From an uncultured Pelagibacteraceae bacterium (GTDB taxonomy: Bacteria; Pseudomonadota; Alphaproteobacteria; Pelagibacterales; Pelagibacteraceae): a stretch of DNA of 32,677 nucleotides. Position 1 is the stretch's first letter, and each line of letters begins with the position of its first letter. Both the position numbers and the translations under genes were made by a program. The notes below the pieces were generated by a model. The model saw only the letters and a list, made by a program, of their open reading frames with translations, made no database searches and was not told the DNA's origin. The stretch spans positions 1-32,677 of the forward strand of contig CACGKR010000009.1 in NCBI GenBank assembly GCA_902573705.1. Direction: 5' to 3'. Positions 22,720-32,677 of this stretch are shown piece by piece.

Positions 22720-25700
22720 ATGCAAATATCTTTTACGGAAAAGAAAAATATTAGAAGAAATTTTGGTAAGCTTAAAGAAAGCTTATCAATTCCAAATCTT
22801 ATAGAAGTTCAAAAAAATTCTTATAAAGAGTTAACAGATTTTAATAATGAAACTGAAAATCTTATTAAAGGGTTTGATAGAGTTTTTAAAAGTATTTTTC
22901 CAATAGAAGATTTGAATGATAAAGCAACTTTAGAGTATGTTTCATATAGATTAGAAAAACCAAAATTCGATGTCGAGGAATGTATAGCAAGAGGTTTAAC
23001 TTATTCATCTGCTTTAAAGTGTACTTTGAGACTTGTAGTTTATGAAATAGACCAAGAAAATAGTTCAAAAGATATTTTATCTGCTAAAGAGCAAGAAGTG
23101 TATATGGGAGAAGTTCCAATGATGACAAATAGTGGAACATTTATTACTAACGGAGTTCAAAGAGTTGTTGTAAACCAAATGCATAGAAGTCCAGGTGTTT
23201 TTTTTGATCATGACAAAGGCAAAACTCATGCTAGTGGAAAACTTCTTTTTAATTGTAGAGTAATACCAAATAGAGGTTCTTGGCTTGATTTTGAATATGA
23301 TGTTAAAGATTTCCTATATTTTAAGATTGACAGAAAGAAAAAAATTTTTGCTTCCTCGCTTTTATTAGCTCTAGGTTTCACAAAGTCTGAAATTGCTGAT
23401 GAATTTTACGATAATGAAAAATACGATTTTGATACAAAAACTCAAAAATGGAAAACAAAATTTAATCCTGAAAATTATAAAGCTAAGAATTTTTCAGAAG
23501 AAGTTATAGATGCTAAGACAGGAAAAGTTATAATAAGCATTGGAGATAAAATAAATTATCTTAATGCAAAAAAATTAGCAGATAATGGTTTAAAAGATAT
23601 TCTTATTTCTAATGAATCGTTATTTGGTAAATTTTTACATAAAGAAATAAAGATTAGTGAAGAAGAAGGCGGCACTTTTAAGATTGGGACTGAACTAAAC
23701 GAGACAGTTATAAAACAAATTTTAGAAGCAAATATTAGTTCAATAAAAATATCAGTAACAAATTCAATTAATAAAGGTCCATATTTATTAACTACTTTAA
23801 ACAATGATAAAAATAATACCAAAGATGAAGCTATAACTGAAATTTATAAAATGTTAAGACCCGGTGAACCCCCTACAATAGAAATAGCAACTCAAATTTT
23901 TAATAATCTATTCTTTAGTTCAGAAAGATATGACTTATCAGACGTAGGAAGGGTTAAAATGAATTCTAGATTAAATTTAGAGTGTTCAGATAAAGTAACT
24001 ATTTTAAGAAATGACGATATAATTGCAATTATTCATAAAATGCTTGATCTAAGAGATGGAAAAGATGAGGTTGATGATATTGATCACCTTGGAAATAGAA
24101 GAGTAAGGTCAGTAGGTGAACTTGTTGAAAATCAAGCAAGAATTGGTGTTTATAGAATGGAAAGAGCAATTAAAGAAAAAATGACAACACTAGATGTGGA
24201 GTCTGCTATGCCTCAAGATTTAATTAACGCTAAACCATTAACCGTATCTTTAAAAGATTTTTTTGCCAGCTCGCAATTATCTCAATTCATGGACCAAACA
24301 AATCCACTTTCCGAAATTACTCATAAGAGAAGAGTTTCAGCTTTAGGTCCAGGAGGGTTAACTAGAGAAAGAGCAGGTTTTGAAGTTAGAGATGTTCACC
24401 CAACTCATTATGGAAGAATTTGTCCAATTGAAACACCAGAAGGTCCAAACATTGGATTAATTAATAGTCTATCCACATATGCAAAAATAAATAAATATGG
24501 ATTTATTGAAAGTCCTTACAAAAGGGTAAAAAATGGTGTGGTTCAAGATAATGTTGAATATTTATCAGCCATGGAAGAAACAAAATTCACAATAGCTCAG
24601 GCCAATACAAAAATTGACAAAAATGGAAAAATTACTGAGGAACTAGTTTCATGTAGAGAAAATTTAAATTTCTTATTAGCTAAACCTGAAACAATTGATT
24701 ATATCGATGTATCACCAAAACAGTTAGTTTCAGTTGCAGCATCATTAATTCCATTCCTAGAAAATGATGATGCAAACAGAGCTCTTATGGGATCAAATAT
24801 GATGAGACAAGCAGTTCCATTACTAAAACCAGAAGCTCCACTAGTGGGAACTGGCATTGAAAGTGACGTTGCTTTAGACTCTGGTGTAACTATAGTAGCT
24901 AGAAGAGACGGTGTTGTAGACAAAATAGATGGAAAGCGAATAGTAATTAAAGTTACTGAGGAAACAGATTTTACTAAATCAGGTGTTGATATCTATAACT
25001 TACAAAAATTTAAAAGATCTAATCAAAATACATGTATTAACCAAAGACCTTTAGTTAGAGTTGGAGATAAAGTTAAAACAGGTGATATTATTGCAGATGG
25101 TCCATCAACAAAACTTGGAGAATTGGCTTTAGGAAAAAACGTAACAGTAGCATTCATGCCATGGCAAGGTTATAATTTTGAAGACTCTATATTAATCTCA
25201 GAAAGATGTGTAACAGATGACGTTTTTACGTCAGTTCACATAGTTGAGTACGAAATAATGGCAAGAGATACCAAATTAGGAGAGGAAGAAATTACTCGAG
25301 ATATACCAAATGTGAATGAAGAAGCTCTTAAAAACTTAGATGAGTCTGGAATAGTTTATATTGGTGCTGAGGTTAATGCAGGGGATATTCTAGTGGGCAA
25401 AGTAACACCAAAAGGAGACTCAGCTTCGGGACCAGAAGAAAAATTATTAAGATCAATATTTGGTGAAAAAGCTATAGATGTTACTGATACCTCATTAAGA
25501 ATGTCAAGAGGAAGCAGTGGAACAGTTGTTGATGTAAGAGTTTTTAATAGACATGGTATAGAAAAGGATGAAAGATCTATCACTATAGAAAGAGCAGAAA
25601 TTGAACAAGTTCAGCAAGATAAGATTGTGGAAGAAGAAATTTTAGAGAGAAGTATAAAGCAAAGAGCTGCTCAAATATTATCAAATTCATCATTATCAAA

Positions 25701-26808
25701 AAAAATAAAAGAAATTGAAGCTGGAACAAAACTAGATTTCGAGACTATAAATAAACTTACTATAAATGATGTATTTAAAATAACTGTAGATAATTCAAAG
25801 AATGATACTGCATTAGAACAGCTTAGAGACCAGTATGATAAAGCAAAACAAGATATAATTGAAAGATTCGAAGATAAAGTTTTAAAAATTAGAAGTGGTG
25901 ATGATCTGTTACCAAGTGTTATGAAGATGGTTAAAGTTTTTGTGGCAATTAAAAGAAGACTAAGACCAGGTGATAAGATGTCAGGAAGACATGGTAATAA
26001 AGGAGTTGTAAGTAAAATAGTGCCAGTTGAAGACATGCCTTATAGGGAAGATGGAAGACCAGTGGATATAGTTTTAAATCCATTAGGAGTTCCTAGCAGA
26101 ATGAATGTAGGACAAATTTTAGAAACACATTTAGGCTGGGCGTGTAAGGAATTTGGTGAAGAGGTAAAAAGATTAGTTAACGAAAATAATAAAAAAATTG
26201 AAAAAACTATTAAAATTTCAAATTTTTTAAAATCAGTTTATGGAGAAGAAATATTTCAAGATAAAGTTGACAAACTTAATAAAACTGAATTCAAGGATTT
26301 ATGCGAAAATTTACAGAACGGAATCGCTATATCTACTCCTGTATTTGATGGAGCGAAGGAAAAAAATGTTACAGAAATGTTAGAATTGGCAAAACTACCT
26401 GGATCTGGTCAAACTTATCTTTGGGATGGTAGAACAGGTGAGAAATTTGATAGACCAGTAACTGTAGGAATAATATACATGCTAAAACTTCATCACTTAG
26501 TTGAGGACAAAATACACGCTAGATCGACTGGGCCATACAGTTTAGTTACTCAACAACCTTTAGGTGGAAAAGCTCAATTAGGAGGACAAAGATTTGGTGA
26601 AATGGAAGTTTGGGCTCTAGAAGCTTATGGAGCTTCGTATACATTACAAGAAATTTTAACTGTTAAATCAGATGATGTAGCTGGAAGAGTAAAAGTTTAT
26701 GAAACAATAGTAAAAGGTGAAGAAAATTTTGAATCAGGAATTCCAGAGTCATTTAATGTCTTGGTAAAAGAAATTAAATCTCTAGCATTAAACGTTGAGC
26801 TTAATTAA
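22720..26808 (+). CDS. rpoB: DNA-directed RNA polymerase subunit beta
   Basis: A 1362-aa protein, slightly longer than the E. coli one. The rifampicin-binding cluster runs [10 protein letters not shown] at ~517-526 and on through [13 protein letters not shown], with susceptible-type residues Q522, D525, H535 and S540 in E. coli-like positions. Later motifs include [22 protein letters not shown], and the C-terminal [22 protein letters not shown] start at ATG 22720 rather than TTG 22717 directly before it. It lies 2 nt upstream of rpoC. Confidence 0.98.
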   Translation: MQISFTEKKNIRRNFGKLKESLSIPNLIEVQKNSYKELTDFNNETENLIKGFDRVFKSIFPIEDLNDKATLEYVSYRLEKPKFDVEECIARGLTYSSALKCTLRLVVYEIDQENSSKDILSAKEQEVYMGEVPMMTNSGTFITNGVQRVVVNQMHRSPGVFFDHDKGKTHASGKLLFNCRVIPNRGSWLDFEYDVKDFLYFKIDRKKKIFASSLLLALGFTKSEIADEFYDNEKYDFDTKTQKWKTKFNPENYKAKNFSEEVIDAKTGKVIISIGDKINYLNAKKLADNGLKDILISNESLFGKFLHKEIKISEEEGGTFKIGTELNETVIKQILEANISSIKISVTNSINKGPYLLTTLNNDKNNTKDEAITEIYKMLRPGEPPTIEIATQIFNNLFFSSERYDLSDVGRVKMNSRLNLECSDKVTILRNDDIIAIIHKMLDLRDGKDEVDDIDHLGNRRVRSVGELVENQARIGVYRMERAIKEKMTTLDVESAMPQDLINAKPLTVSLKDFFASSQLSQFMDQTNPLSEITHKRRVSALGPGGLTRERAGFEVRDVHPTHYGRICPIETPEGPNIGLINSLSTYAKINKYGFIESPYKRVKNGVVQDNVEYLSAMEETKFTIAQANTKIDKNGKITEELVSCRENLNFLLAKPETIDYIDVSPKQLVSVAASLIPFLENDDANRALMGSNMMRQAVPLLKPEAPLVGTGIESDVALDSGVTIVARRDGVVDKIDGKRIVIKVTEETDFTKSGVDIYNLQKFKRSNQNTCINQRPLVRVGDKVKTGDIIADGPSTKLGELALGKNVTVAFMPWQGYNFEDSILISERCVTDDVFTSVHIVEYEIMARDTKLGEEEITRDIPNVNEEALKNLDESGIVYIGAEVNAGDILVGKVTPKGDSASGPEEKLLRSIFGEKAIDVTDTSLRMSRGSSGTVVDVRVFNRHGIEKDERSITIERAEIEQVQQDKIVEEEILERSIKQRAAQILSNSSLSKKIKEIEAGTKLDFETINKLTINDVFKITVDNSKNDTALEQLRDQYDKAKQDIIERFEDKVLKIRSGDDLLPSVMKMVKVFVAIKRRLRPGDKMSGRHGNKGVVSKIVPVEDMPYREDGRPVDIVLNPLGVPSRMNVGQILETHLGWACKEFGEEVKRLVNENNKKIEKTIKISNFLKSVYGEEIFQDKVDKLNKTEFKDLCENLQNGIAISTPVFDGAKEKNVTEMLELAKLPGSGQTYLWDGRTGEKFDRPVTVGIIYMLKLHHLVEDKIHARSTGPYSLVTQQPLGGKAQLGGQRFGEMEVWALEAYGASYTLQEILTVKSDDVAGRVKVYETIVKGEENFESGIPESFNVLVKEIKSLALNVELN

Positions 26809-26810
26809 TT

Positions 26811-29800
26811 ATGAAAAAAGATATAACCGATATATTTAAAAATTCTGAAATATCAGAAGCGCAAAATTTCAATAGTATTAAAATTTCATTAGCAAGTCCG
26901 GAAAAAATTAAATCATGGACTTTCGGCGAAATAAAAAAACCTGAGACGATAAATTATAGAACATTTAGACCTGAGAAAGACGGTTTATTCTGCGCAAGAA
27001 TTTTTGGACCAATTAAAGATTACGAATGTTTATGTGGTAAATATAAAAGAATGAAATTTAGAGGTATTATTTGTGAAAAGTGTGGAGTAGAGGTCACAAA
27101 ATCAAATGTAAGAAGAGAAAGAATGGGTCATATTAACTTAGCTACACCTGTTGCTCATATATGGTTTTTAAAATCATTACCTAGCAGAATAGCTTTAGCA
27201 GTCGATATGAAATTAAAGGATATTGAACGAGTTCTTTATTTTGAAAATTTTATAGTCGTAGAGCCAGGGTTAACAGGGTTACAAAAAAACCAACTTTTAA
27301 ATGAGGAGGAATTAGCAAAATATCAAGAAGAATTTGGTGAGGAAGCTTTTACCTCAGGTATAGGGGCTGAAGCAGTTCTTGAGATGTTAAAAAATTTAGA
27401 TTTAGACTTAGAGAGAAAAAATCTAGTAAATTATATAAAAGAAACAAAATCAAAAGTTAATGAAGAAAGAGCTATTAAAAGATTGAAATTAATAGAGTCT
27501 TTTATTGAAACAGGTCAAAAACCAGAATGGATGATTATGACAGTAGTGCCTGTCATACCACCAGAGTTGAGGCCGTTAGTGCCATTAGATGGCGGTAGAT
27601 TTGCTACATCTGATTTAAATGATCTTTATAGAAGAGTAATCAATAGAAATAATCGTTTAAAAAGATTGATGGATCTAAAAGCTCCAGACATTATTGTTAG
27701 AAACGAAAAAAGAATGCTTCAAGAGTCAGTCGATGCATTATTTGATAATGGAAGACGAGGTAGAGTAATTACCGGAACTGGTAAAAGACCATTAAAATCT
27801 TTAGCTGAAATGTTAAAGGGAAAACAAGGAAGATTTAGACAAAATTTACTTGGTAAACGTGTTGACTATTCAGGAAGATCAGTGATTGTGGTTGGTCCAG
27901 ATCTAAAGCTTCATGAATGTGGATTGCCAAAAAAAATGGCTTTAGAATTATTTAAACCATTTTTATATGCTCGACTAAATAAATTAGGCTTAGCATCTAC
28001 AATTAAACAAGCAAAAAAAATTGTTGAAAAAGAAACTAATGCAGTTTGGGATGCGCTTGAACTAATTGTTAGAGAACACCCTGTATTACTAAATAGAGCA
28101 CCCACACTCCATAGACTTGGTGTACAAGCTTTTGAACCAAAATTAATTGAAGGAGATGCTATTGAATTACATCCTTTAACTTGTGCAGCTTTTAATGCTG
28201 ATTTTGATGGTGACCAAATGGCAGTGCACGTTCCATTAAGTTTAGAGGCGCAACTAGAAGCAAGAATTTTAATGCTTTCGACAAATAATATTTTATCACC
28301 TTCAAACGGTAAACCAATTATTGTTCCAAGTCAGGATATGATTTTGGGAATTTATTATTTATCTCAAGAACCACTAACTGATAAGTCAGCTGGATATTTT
28401 GTTGATGCAGATCAAATAGAGTTTGCGTTATCGTCAGGTCAAATTAAAGTTCATAGTACAATAATTTCAAGGTTCGAAACTATTGATGAAAAAGGTAATA
28501 AGAAATATGAAAAATACACTTCAACAGCTGGAAGATTTTTATTAGCAAACCTTTTACCAAAAAATAAAGATATAAAATTTTCATTAGTTGATAGATTATT
28601 ACCTAAAAAAGTTGTGTCAGAAGTAATTGATATTGTATTTAGATTTTGTGGTCAGAAAACAACAGTAATTTTCTGTGATAAGTTAAAAGATTTAGGTTTT
28701 AAACATGCATTTAAGGCTGGTATTTCATTTGGTAAAGATGATTTAGTAATCCCAGAGAGTAAAACACAATTAATTGACGACACAAAAAAATTAATTGCAG
28801 ATTATGAAACACAATATGCAGAAGGATTAATCACTAGAGGCGAAAAATACAATAAGGTAGTTGATGCTTGGTCTAAGTGTACAGATAAAGTAGCTGGTGA
28901 AATGATGAAAGGTATATCTGCTACAGAGAAAACATCTGAAGGATTAAAGATTAATTCAGTATTTATGATGGCTGATAGTGGTGCAAGAGGTTCTGCAGCA
29001 CAGATGAAGCAATTAGCTGGTATGAGAGGTTTGATAGCTAAACCATCTGGAGAAATTATAGAAAGCCCAATAACTTCAAATTTTAAAGAAGGATTGACTG
29101 CTCTTGAGTATTTTAACTCTACTCACGGAGCTAGAAAAGGTTTAGCAGATACAGCCCTTAAGACTGCAAGTTCTGGATATTTAACAAGAAGACTTTGTGA
29201 TGTTGCCCAAGATTTAACAATAACAAAAAAAGAGTGTGATTGTAAAAATCCTGGGTTTATTGAACTATCAGAGATATTAGAAGGTGGAAATGTTGTCGTA
29301 AGTTTATCTGAAAGAGCTTTAGGAAGAATTACATTTGATGATGTGAAAAATCCAATAACAGGGGACATTGTGATTAAAAAATCTACAATGATTGATGAGG
29401 CAGGATGTGATCTAATAGATGCTGCAGGAGTAAAATCAATAAAAGTTTATTCTGTAATGACTTGTGGCAGCAAAGAAGGTGTTTGTGCAACTTCTTATGG
29501 AAGAGATTTATCAAGAGGTAAAATGGTTCATGTTGGAGAAGCAATTGGTATGATTTCTGCTCAATCAATTGGAGAACCAGGAACTCAATTAACTATGAGA
29601 ACATTCCACGTTGGTGGAACAGCATCTGTAAAACAGGACTCTCAAATAGTAACCAAAAATGATGGTATTTTAAAAATTATTAATTCAAATATCCTAGAGG
29701 ATTCAAAGAAAAATTTAATTGTTATGGGTAGAAACACTCAGCTATCAATAGAAGATGATAATGGAGTACAGATAGCAGTCTATAAAGTTGCTTATGGATC

Positions 29801-30980
29801 TAAATTATTTTTTAATAATGGTGACAAAGTTAAAGCAAATACTAAAATTTGCGAGTGGGACCCTTACACAACTCCAGTGATCGCAGAAAAAAGTGGTACA
29901 GCTAGTTTTGTTGATCTAATTGATGGTGTTTCAATACAGGAAACTACTGATGATGCAACAGGTATTTCTTCTAAATCAGTTGTTGATTGGAGAGCACAAT
30001 CAAAAAGTTCTGATTTAAAACCTAGAATTACTTTAAGAGATGAAAAGGGAAATGTAATTAAAAAGGCTGATGATAACGAGGCCAGATATTATTTAGTCCC
30101 AGACTCAATCTTATCAATTAAAGATGGTCAAAAAGTTTACGCAGGTGATGTAATTGCAAGATTACCTAAGGAAACAACTAAAACAAAAGACATTACTGGA
30201 GGATTACCAAGAGTTGCTGAATTATTTGAAGCAAGAAAAGCTAAGGATAGTGCAATCATTGCCGAAAATGATGGACAAGTAGTTTTTGGAAAAGAAGTAA
30301 GAGGCAAACAAAGAGTTTCTATAGTACCAGAGGATGGATCAGAACCATCAAATTACTTAATTCCAAAAGGAAAACATATAAATTTCAATCAAGGAGAAAA
30401 AATACAAAAAGGTGAATATCTCCTAGATGGTCAACCATTACCCCATGATATTTTAAGGATTATGGGAATTAAAGATCTTACTGAATATTTTGTTAATCAA
30501 GTTCAAGAAGTTTATAGACTTCAAGGTGTAATTATTAACGATAAGCATATTGAAACAATTTTAAGACAAATGCTTAAAAAAGTTGAAGTTAAAACAACTG
30601 GAGATTCATCTTATTTACCAGGTGAAATAATTGATAGAATTAAATTTGAGAATGTTAATGAAAAACTTAAATCTGAGGGAAAAACCCCAGCAAGTGGTGA
30701 AAGAGTTTTGATGGGAATAACAAAAGCTTCTTTACAGACAGAATCTTTTATTTCTGCTGCTTCCTTCCAAGAAACTACAAGAGTTTTAACAGATGCGGCT
30801 ATAAAAGGTAAGGTTGACCCTTTAAATGGATTAAAAGAAAATGTTATTGTTGGGAGATTGGTACCTGCCGGAACTGGTAATATTAAAAATAAATGGAACA
30901 AAAAAGCTCTTGAGGATGACAATAAATTCTTATCTGAGCAAGAGAAGATTGAACCGGCCGAAACCCAAGTAAATCAATAG
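26811..30980 (+). CDS. rpoC: DNA-directed RNA polymerase subunit beta'
   Basis: A 1389-aa protein. The N-terminal zinc site is [20 protein letters not shown]. The catalytic loop NADFDGDQ at 462-469 places the Mg-binding aspartates at 464, 466 and 468. The bridge-helix/trigger-loop region has [18 protein letters not shown], and a second zinc cluster uses C-x-C residues in KKECDCKN and TCGSKEGVC. The C-terminus has the usual rich-in-charge tail. Last gene of the secE-rpoC unit; a 167-nt gap follows. Confidence 0.98.
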   Translation: MKKDITDIFKNSEISEAQNFNSIKISLASPEKIKSWTFGEIKKPETINYRTFRPEKDGLFCARIFGPIKDYECLCGKYKRMKFRGIICEKCGVEVTKSNVRRERMGHINLATPVAHIWFLKSLPSRIALAVDMKLKDIERVLYFENFIVVEPGLTGLQKNQLLNEEELAKYQEEFGEEAFTSGIGAEAVLEMLKNLDLDLERKNLVNYIKETKSKVNEERAIKRLKLIESFIETGQKPEWMIMTVVPVIPPELRPLVPLDGGRFATSDLNDLYRRVINRNNRLKRLMDLKAPDIIVRNEKRMLQESVDALFDNGRRGRVITGTGKRPLKSLAEMLKGKQGRFRQNLLGKRVDYSGRSVIVVGPDLKLHECGLPKKMALELFKPFLYARLNKLGLASTIKQAKKIVEKETNAVWDALELIVREHPVLLNRAPTLHRLGVQAFEPKLIEGDAIELHPLTCAAFNADFDGDQMAVHVPLSLEAQLEARILMLSTNNILSPSNGKPIIVPSQDMILGIYYLSQEPLTDKSAGYFVDADQIEFALSSGQIKVHSTIISRFETIDEKGNKKYEKYTSTAGRFLLANLLPKNKDIKFSLVDRLLPKKVVSEVIDIVFRFCGQKTTVIFCDKLKDLGFKHAFKAGISFGKDDLVIPESKTQLIDDTKKLIADYETQYAEGLITRGEKYNKVVDAWSKCTDKVAGEMMKGISATEKTSEGLKINSVFMMADSGARGSAAQMKQLAGMRGLIAKPSGEIIESPITSNFKEGLTALEYFNSTHGARKGLADTALKTASSGYLTRRLCDVAQDLTITKKECDCKNPGFIELSEILEGGNVVVSLSERALGRITFDDVKNPITGDIVIKKSTMIDEAGCDLIDAAGVKSIKVYSVMTCGSKEGVCATSYGRDLSRGKMVHVGEAIGMISAQSIGEPGTQLTMRTFHVGGTASVKQDSQIVTKNDGILKIINSNILEDSKKNLIVMGRNTQLSIEDDNGVQIAVYKVAYGSKLFFNNGDKVKANTKICEWDPYTTPVIAEKSGTASFVDLIDGVSIQETTDDATGISSKSVVDWRAQSKSSDLKPRITLRDEKGNVIKKADDNEARYYLVPDSILSIKDGQKVYAGDVIARLPKETTKTKDITGGLPRVAELFEARKAKDSAIIAENDGQVVFGKEVRGKQRVSIVPEDGSEPSNYLIPKGKHINFNQGEKIQKGEYLLDGQPLPHDILRIMGIKDLTEYFVNQVQEVYRLQGVIINDKHIETILRQMLKKVEVKTTGDSSYLPGEIIDRIKFENVNEKLKSEGKTPASGERVLMGITKASLQTESFISAASFQETTRVLTDAAIKGKVDPLNGLKENVIVGRLVPAGTGNIKNKWNKKALEDDNKFLSEQEKIEPAETQVNQ

Positions 30981-31147
30981 AAAAAACATACTTATATCTT
31001 AGTTTTAGTTTGACAAAGTCAAATTATTAAGTAATTTGGCGATATTTTTTGGTTGGAATGTAGTACCAAGTTAAGTACTAAACGCTGCCACAAATAACCT
31101 GTCAGTTATTTCACTCAAAAATATTTATTAATTAATTATTAAAATTT
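30981..31147 (+). promoter_or_regulatory. rpoC-rpsL leader with three short hairpins
   Basis: This is the longest gap in the core block. It holds three small inverted repeats: TTTGAC/GTCAAA at 31009-31023, TAGTAC/GTACTA at 31061-31080 with an 8-nt loop, and AATAAC/GTTATT at 31093-31110 with a 6-nt loop. TTGACA at 31010-31015 could be a -35 element, but I see no convincing -10 at the right distance. No U-run follows any stem. The likely content is the str-operon promoter and a structured 5' leader; a ribosomal-protein binding site is possible. Confidence 0.4.
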
Positions 31148-31519
31148 ATGCCAACTATAAACCAGTTGTTGAAAAAAAAGAGAGTTAAACAAATTACAAG
31201 GAACAAAGTTCCGGCTTTAGAAAAACAACCTTTAAAAAGAGGCGTGTGTGTTAAAGTTTATACAACTACACCAAAGAAGCCAAATTCAGCTTTAAGAAAA
31301 GTTGCAAGAGTAAGGTTATCAAATGGCTTTGAAGTGACTGCTTATATACCAGGTGAGGGACATAATTTACAAGAACACTCAGTCGTTTTAATAAGAGGTG
31401 GAAGAGTAAAAGATTTACCAGGTGTTAGATACCATATCTTAAGAGGTAATTTAGATACCCAAGGGGTTGCTAATAGAAAAAAAAGAAGATCTCTATACGG
31501 AACAAAAAAAGGTAAATAA
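31148..31519 (+). CDS. rpsL: 30S ribosomal protein S12
   Basis: A 123-aa protein of standard length. The decoding-site motif [11 protein letters not shown] holds the lysines (K43/K44) altered in streptomycin resistance; here they are wild type. [14 protein letters not shown] includes Asp89, the usual methylthiolation site. It begins the str gene group and is 2 nt from rpsG. Confidence 0.98.
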   Translation: MPTINQLLKKKRVKQITRNKVPALEKQPLKRGVCVKVYTTTPKKPNSALRKVARVRLSNGFEVTAYIPGEGHNLQEHSVVLIRGGRVKDLPGVRYHILRGNLDTQGVANRKKRRSLYGTKKGK

Positions 31520-31521
31520 AG

Positions 31522-31992
31522 ATGTCTCGAAAAAAAACTCAACCTAAAAAAAATATTGTTCCTGATCCAAAATTTAATTCAACAATTATTCCAAAACTCA
31601 TAAATAATATAATGTATGACGGCAAAAGAGGTGTAGCCGCTAAAATTGTTTATGATGCAATAGATAAAATCAAAACAAAATCAAAAGATGAACCAATCAA
31701 TATTTTTAATGAAGCTATCAATAATATAAAACCTACAGTAGAAGTAAGATCTAGGAGGGTTGGTGGAGCAACTTACCAAGTTCCAGTTGAAGTAAAAAGT
31801 AAAAGAGCACAAGCACTCGCAATAAGATGGTTAGTAGACTCAGCCAGGAAGAGAAAAGATAAACATATGTCAGATAAAATTTTTAATGAAGTTTATGATG
31901 CTTATGAAAAAAAAGGAGCAGCAGTAAAAAAAAGAGAGGATGTGCACAAGATGGCAGAGTCTAATAAAGCATTTGCACATTTTAGGTGGTAA
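31522..31992 (+). CDS. rpsG: 30S ribosomal protein S7
   Basis: A 156-aa protein with [45 protein letters not shown] and the C-terminal FAHFRW. It nucleates assembly of the 30S head and contacts E-site tRNA. Only 2 nt separate it from rpsL, so the intercistronic S7 repressor site known from E. coli cannot exist here. Confidence 0.98.
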   Translation: MSRKKTQPKKNIVPDPKFNSTIIPKLINNIMYDGKRGVAAKIVYDAIDKIKTKSKDEPINIFNEAINNIKPTVEVRSRRVGGATYQVPVEVKSKRAQALAIRWLVDSARKRKDKHMSDKIFNEVYDAYEKKGAAVKKREDVHKMAESNKAFAHFRW

Positions 31993-31997
31993 AAATT

Positions 31998-32677
31998 ATG
32001 GCCAGAACTCACACATTAGATAAATATAGGAACATTGGGATAATGGCTCACATAGATGCTGGTAAAACTACAACAACTGAAAGAGTTTTATATTATACAG
32101 GTAAGAGTCACAAGATTGGTGAGGTTCATGATGGTGCAGCAACAATGGATTGGATGGAACAAGAACAAGAACGCGGTATAACAATTACTTCAGCAGCAAC
32201 AACGTGTTTTTGGCAAGATCATAGAATTAATATTATTGATACACCAGGCCACGTAGATTTCACAATTGAAGTTGAAAGATCTCTAAAAGTTTTAGATGGA
32301 GCTGTAGCAGTATTTGATGGCGTTGCTGGTGTTGAACCTCAATCAGAAACAGTTTGGAGACAAGCAGACAAATACAAAGTCCCAAGAATTTGCTTTGTTA
32401 ATAAATTAGATAGAACTGGTGCTGATTTTTTTAGATGTGTAGATATGATTAAAGATAGATTAGGTGCTAAACCTCTAGTTATTCAAGTTCCGATTGGTGC
32501 TGAAGCCTCATTAACTGGTGTTGTAGACTTAGTTAAAATGAAAGCTCAAGTTTGGAAAAATGAAGCGCTTGGTGCAGAGTGGGAATACAAAGAAATTCCA
32601 GATGATTTAAAGGAAATATCTGAAAAGTATAGAACTGAATTAATTGAAACGGCCGTTGAGCAAGACGAAAAACTAAT
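31998..32677 (+). CDS. fusA: Translation elongation factor G (N-terminal part; cut by window end)
   Basis: About 226 codons are visible, starting [12 protein letters not shown] 5 nt after rpsG. The GTPase motifs are [38 protein letters not shown] and [10 protein letters not shown], the EF-G form. EF-G catalyses translocation. The frame is open to the right edge, consistent with the usual ~690-aa protein continuing beyond. Confidence 0.97.
   Translation, partial: MARTHTLDKYRNIGIMAHIDAGKTTTTERVLYYTGKSHKIGEVHDGAATMDWMEQEQERGITITSAATTCFWQDHRINIIDTPGHVDFTIEVERSLKVLDGAVAVFDGVAGVEPQSETVWRQADKYKVPRICFVNKLDRTGADFFRCVDMIKDRLGAKPLVIQVPIGAEASLTGVVDLVKMKAQVWKNEALGAEWEYKEIPDDLKEISEKYRTELIETAVEQDEKL

Noticed and set aside
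1-32677. CRISPR array, rRNA genes, or complete insertion sequences
   Set aside because: I saw no regularly spaced repeat-spacer pattern, no rRNA sequence and no transposase-like frame on either strand.

Overview
The window looks like a SAR11-type (Pelagibacterales, Alphaproteobacteria) chromosome. This is an inference from the very low GC content, the tiny spacers and 1-11 nt gene overlaps, the housekeeping block tuf - tRNA-Trp - secE - nusG - rplKAJL - rpoBC - rpsL - rpsG - fusA, and a pilin N-terminus of the type I associate with SAR11. No database search was possible. The right half (about 17.4-32.7 kb) is conserved core. The left half (1-17.4 kb) is accessory or hypervariable sequence between core landmarks: tRNA-Leu/nadK on the left and tRNA-Thr/rlmB on the right.

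Region A (about 188-5470) is a 5.2-kb insertion at tRNA-Leu(UAA). The promoter-proximal region and exact 5' half of the tRNA are duplicated at 188-264 and 5394-5470, with identity ending at the anticodon loop. A second pair of 33-nt imperfect repeats, each containing two ACTAGTAG units, sits inside the duplication at 388-420 and 5327-5359. Between them are only two genes, facing away from each other with overlapping starts: a 1236-aa secreted TPR-CHAT (caspase-like) protease and a 399-aa secreted trypsin-like serine protease. The latter ends in seven perfect 13-residue calcium-binding-type repeats. No integrase is present. This two-protease island is the best candidate for an undescribed system.

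Region B (about 5.5-15.5 kb): nadK follows the intact tRNA-Leu. Then comes a surface-polysaccharide cluster: O-acyltransferase, a GT-C-like membrane protein, rfbF and a DUF4422 protein on the minus strand, and an RmlC-like epimerase, an SDR reductase, rfbG, two methyltransferases and a flavoprotein on the plus strand. Together they can convert glucose-1-phosphate to a CDP-6-deoxyhexose, which would be decorated by acylation and perhaps methylation.

Region C (about 15.5-17.4 kb): a truncated type IV pilin gene, then a cassette of a Mrr-like nuclease, a TerB-like protein and a small membrane protein. The cassette is bracketed by an exact 17-nt direct repeat (15736-15752 and 17315-17331) and abuts tRNA-Thr. 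A decayed signal-peptide start and a 36-aa single-TM ORF fill the rest.

Region D (17.4-32.7 kb): tRNA-Thr and rlmB on the minus strand; then tRNA-Tyr, tRNA-Gly, tuf, tRNA-Trp, the secE-nusG-ribosomal protein-RNA polymerase operon, and the str genes rpsL, rpsG and the start of fusA, which is cut by the window end. Several short hairpins in the rplL-rpoB and rpoC-rpsL gaps and beside tRNAs are candidate processing or regulatory sites.
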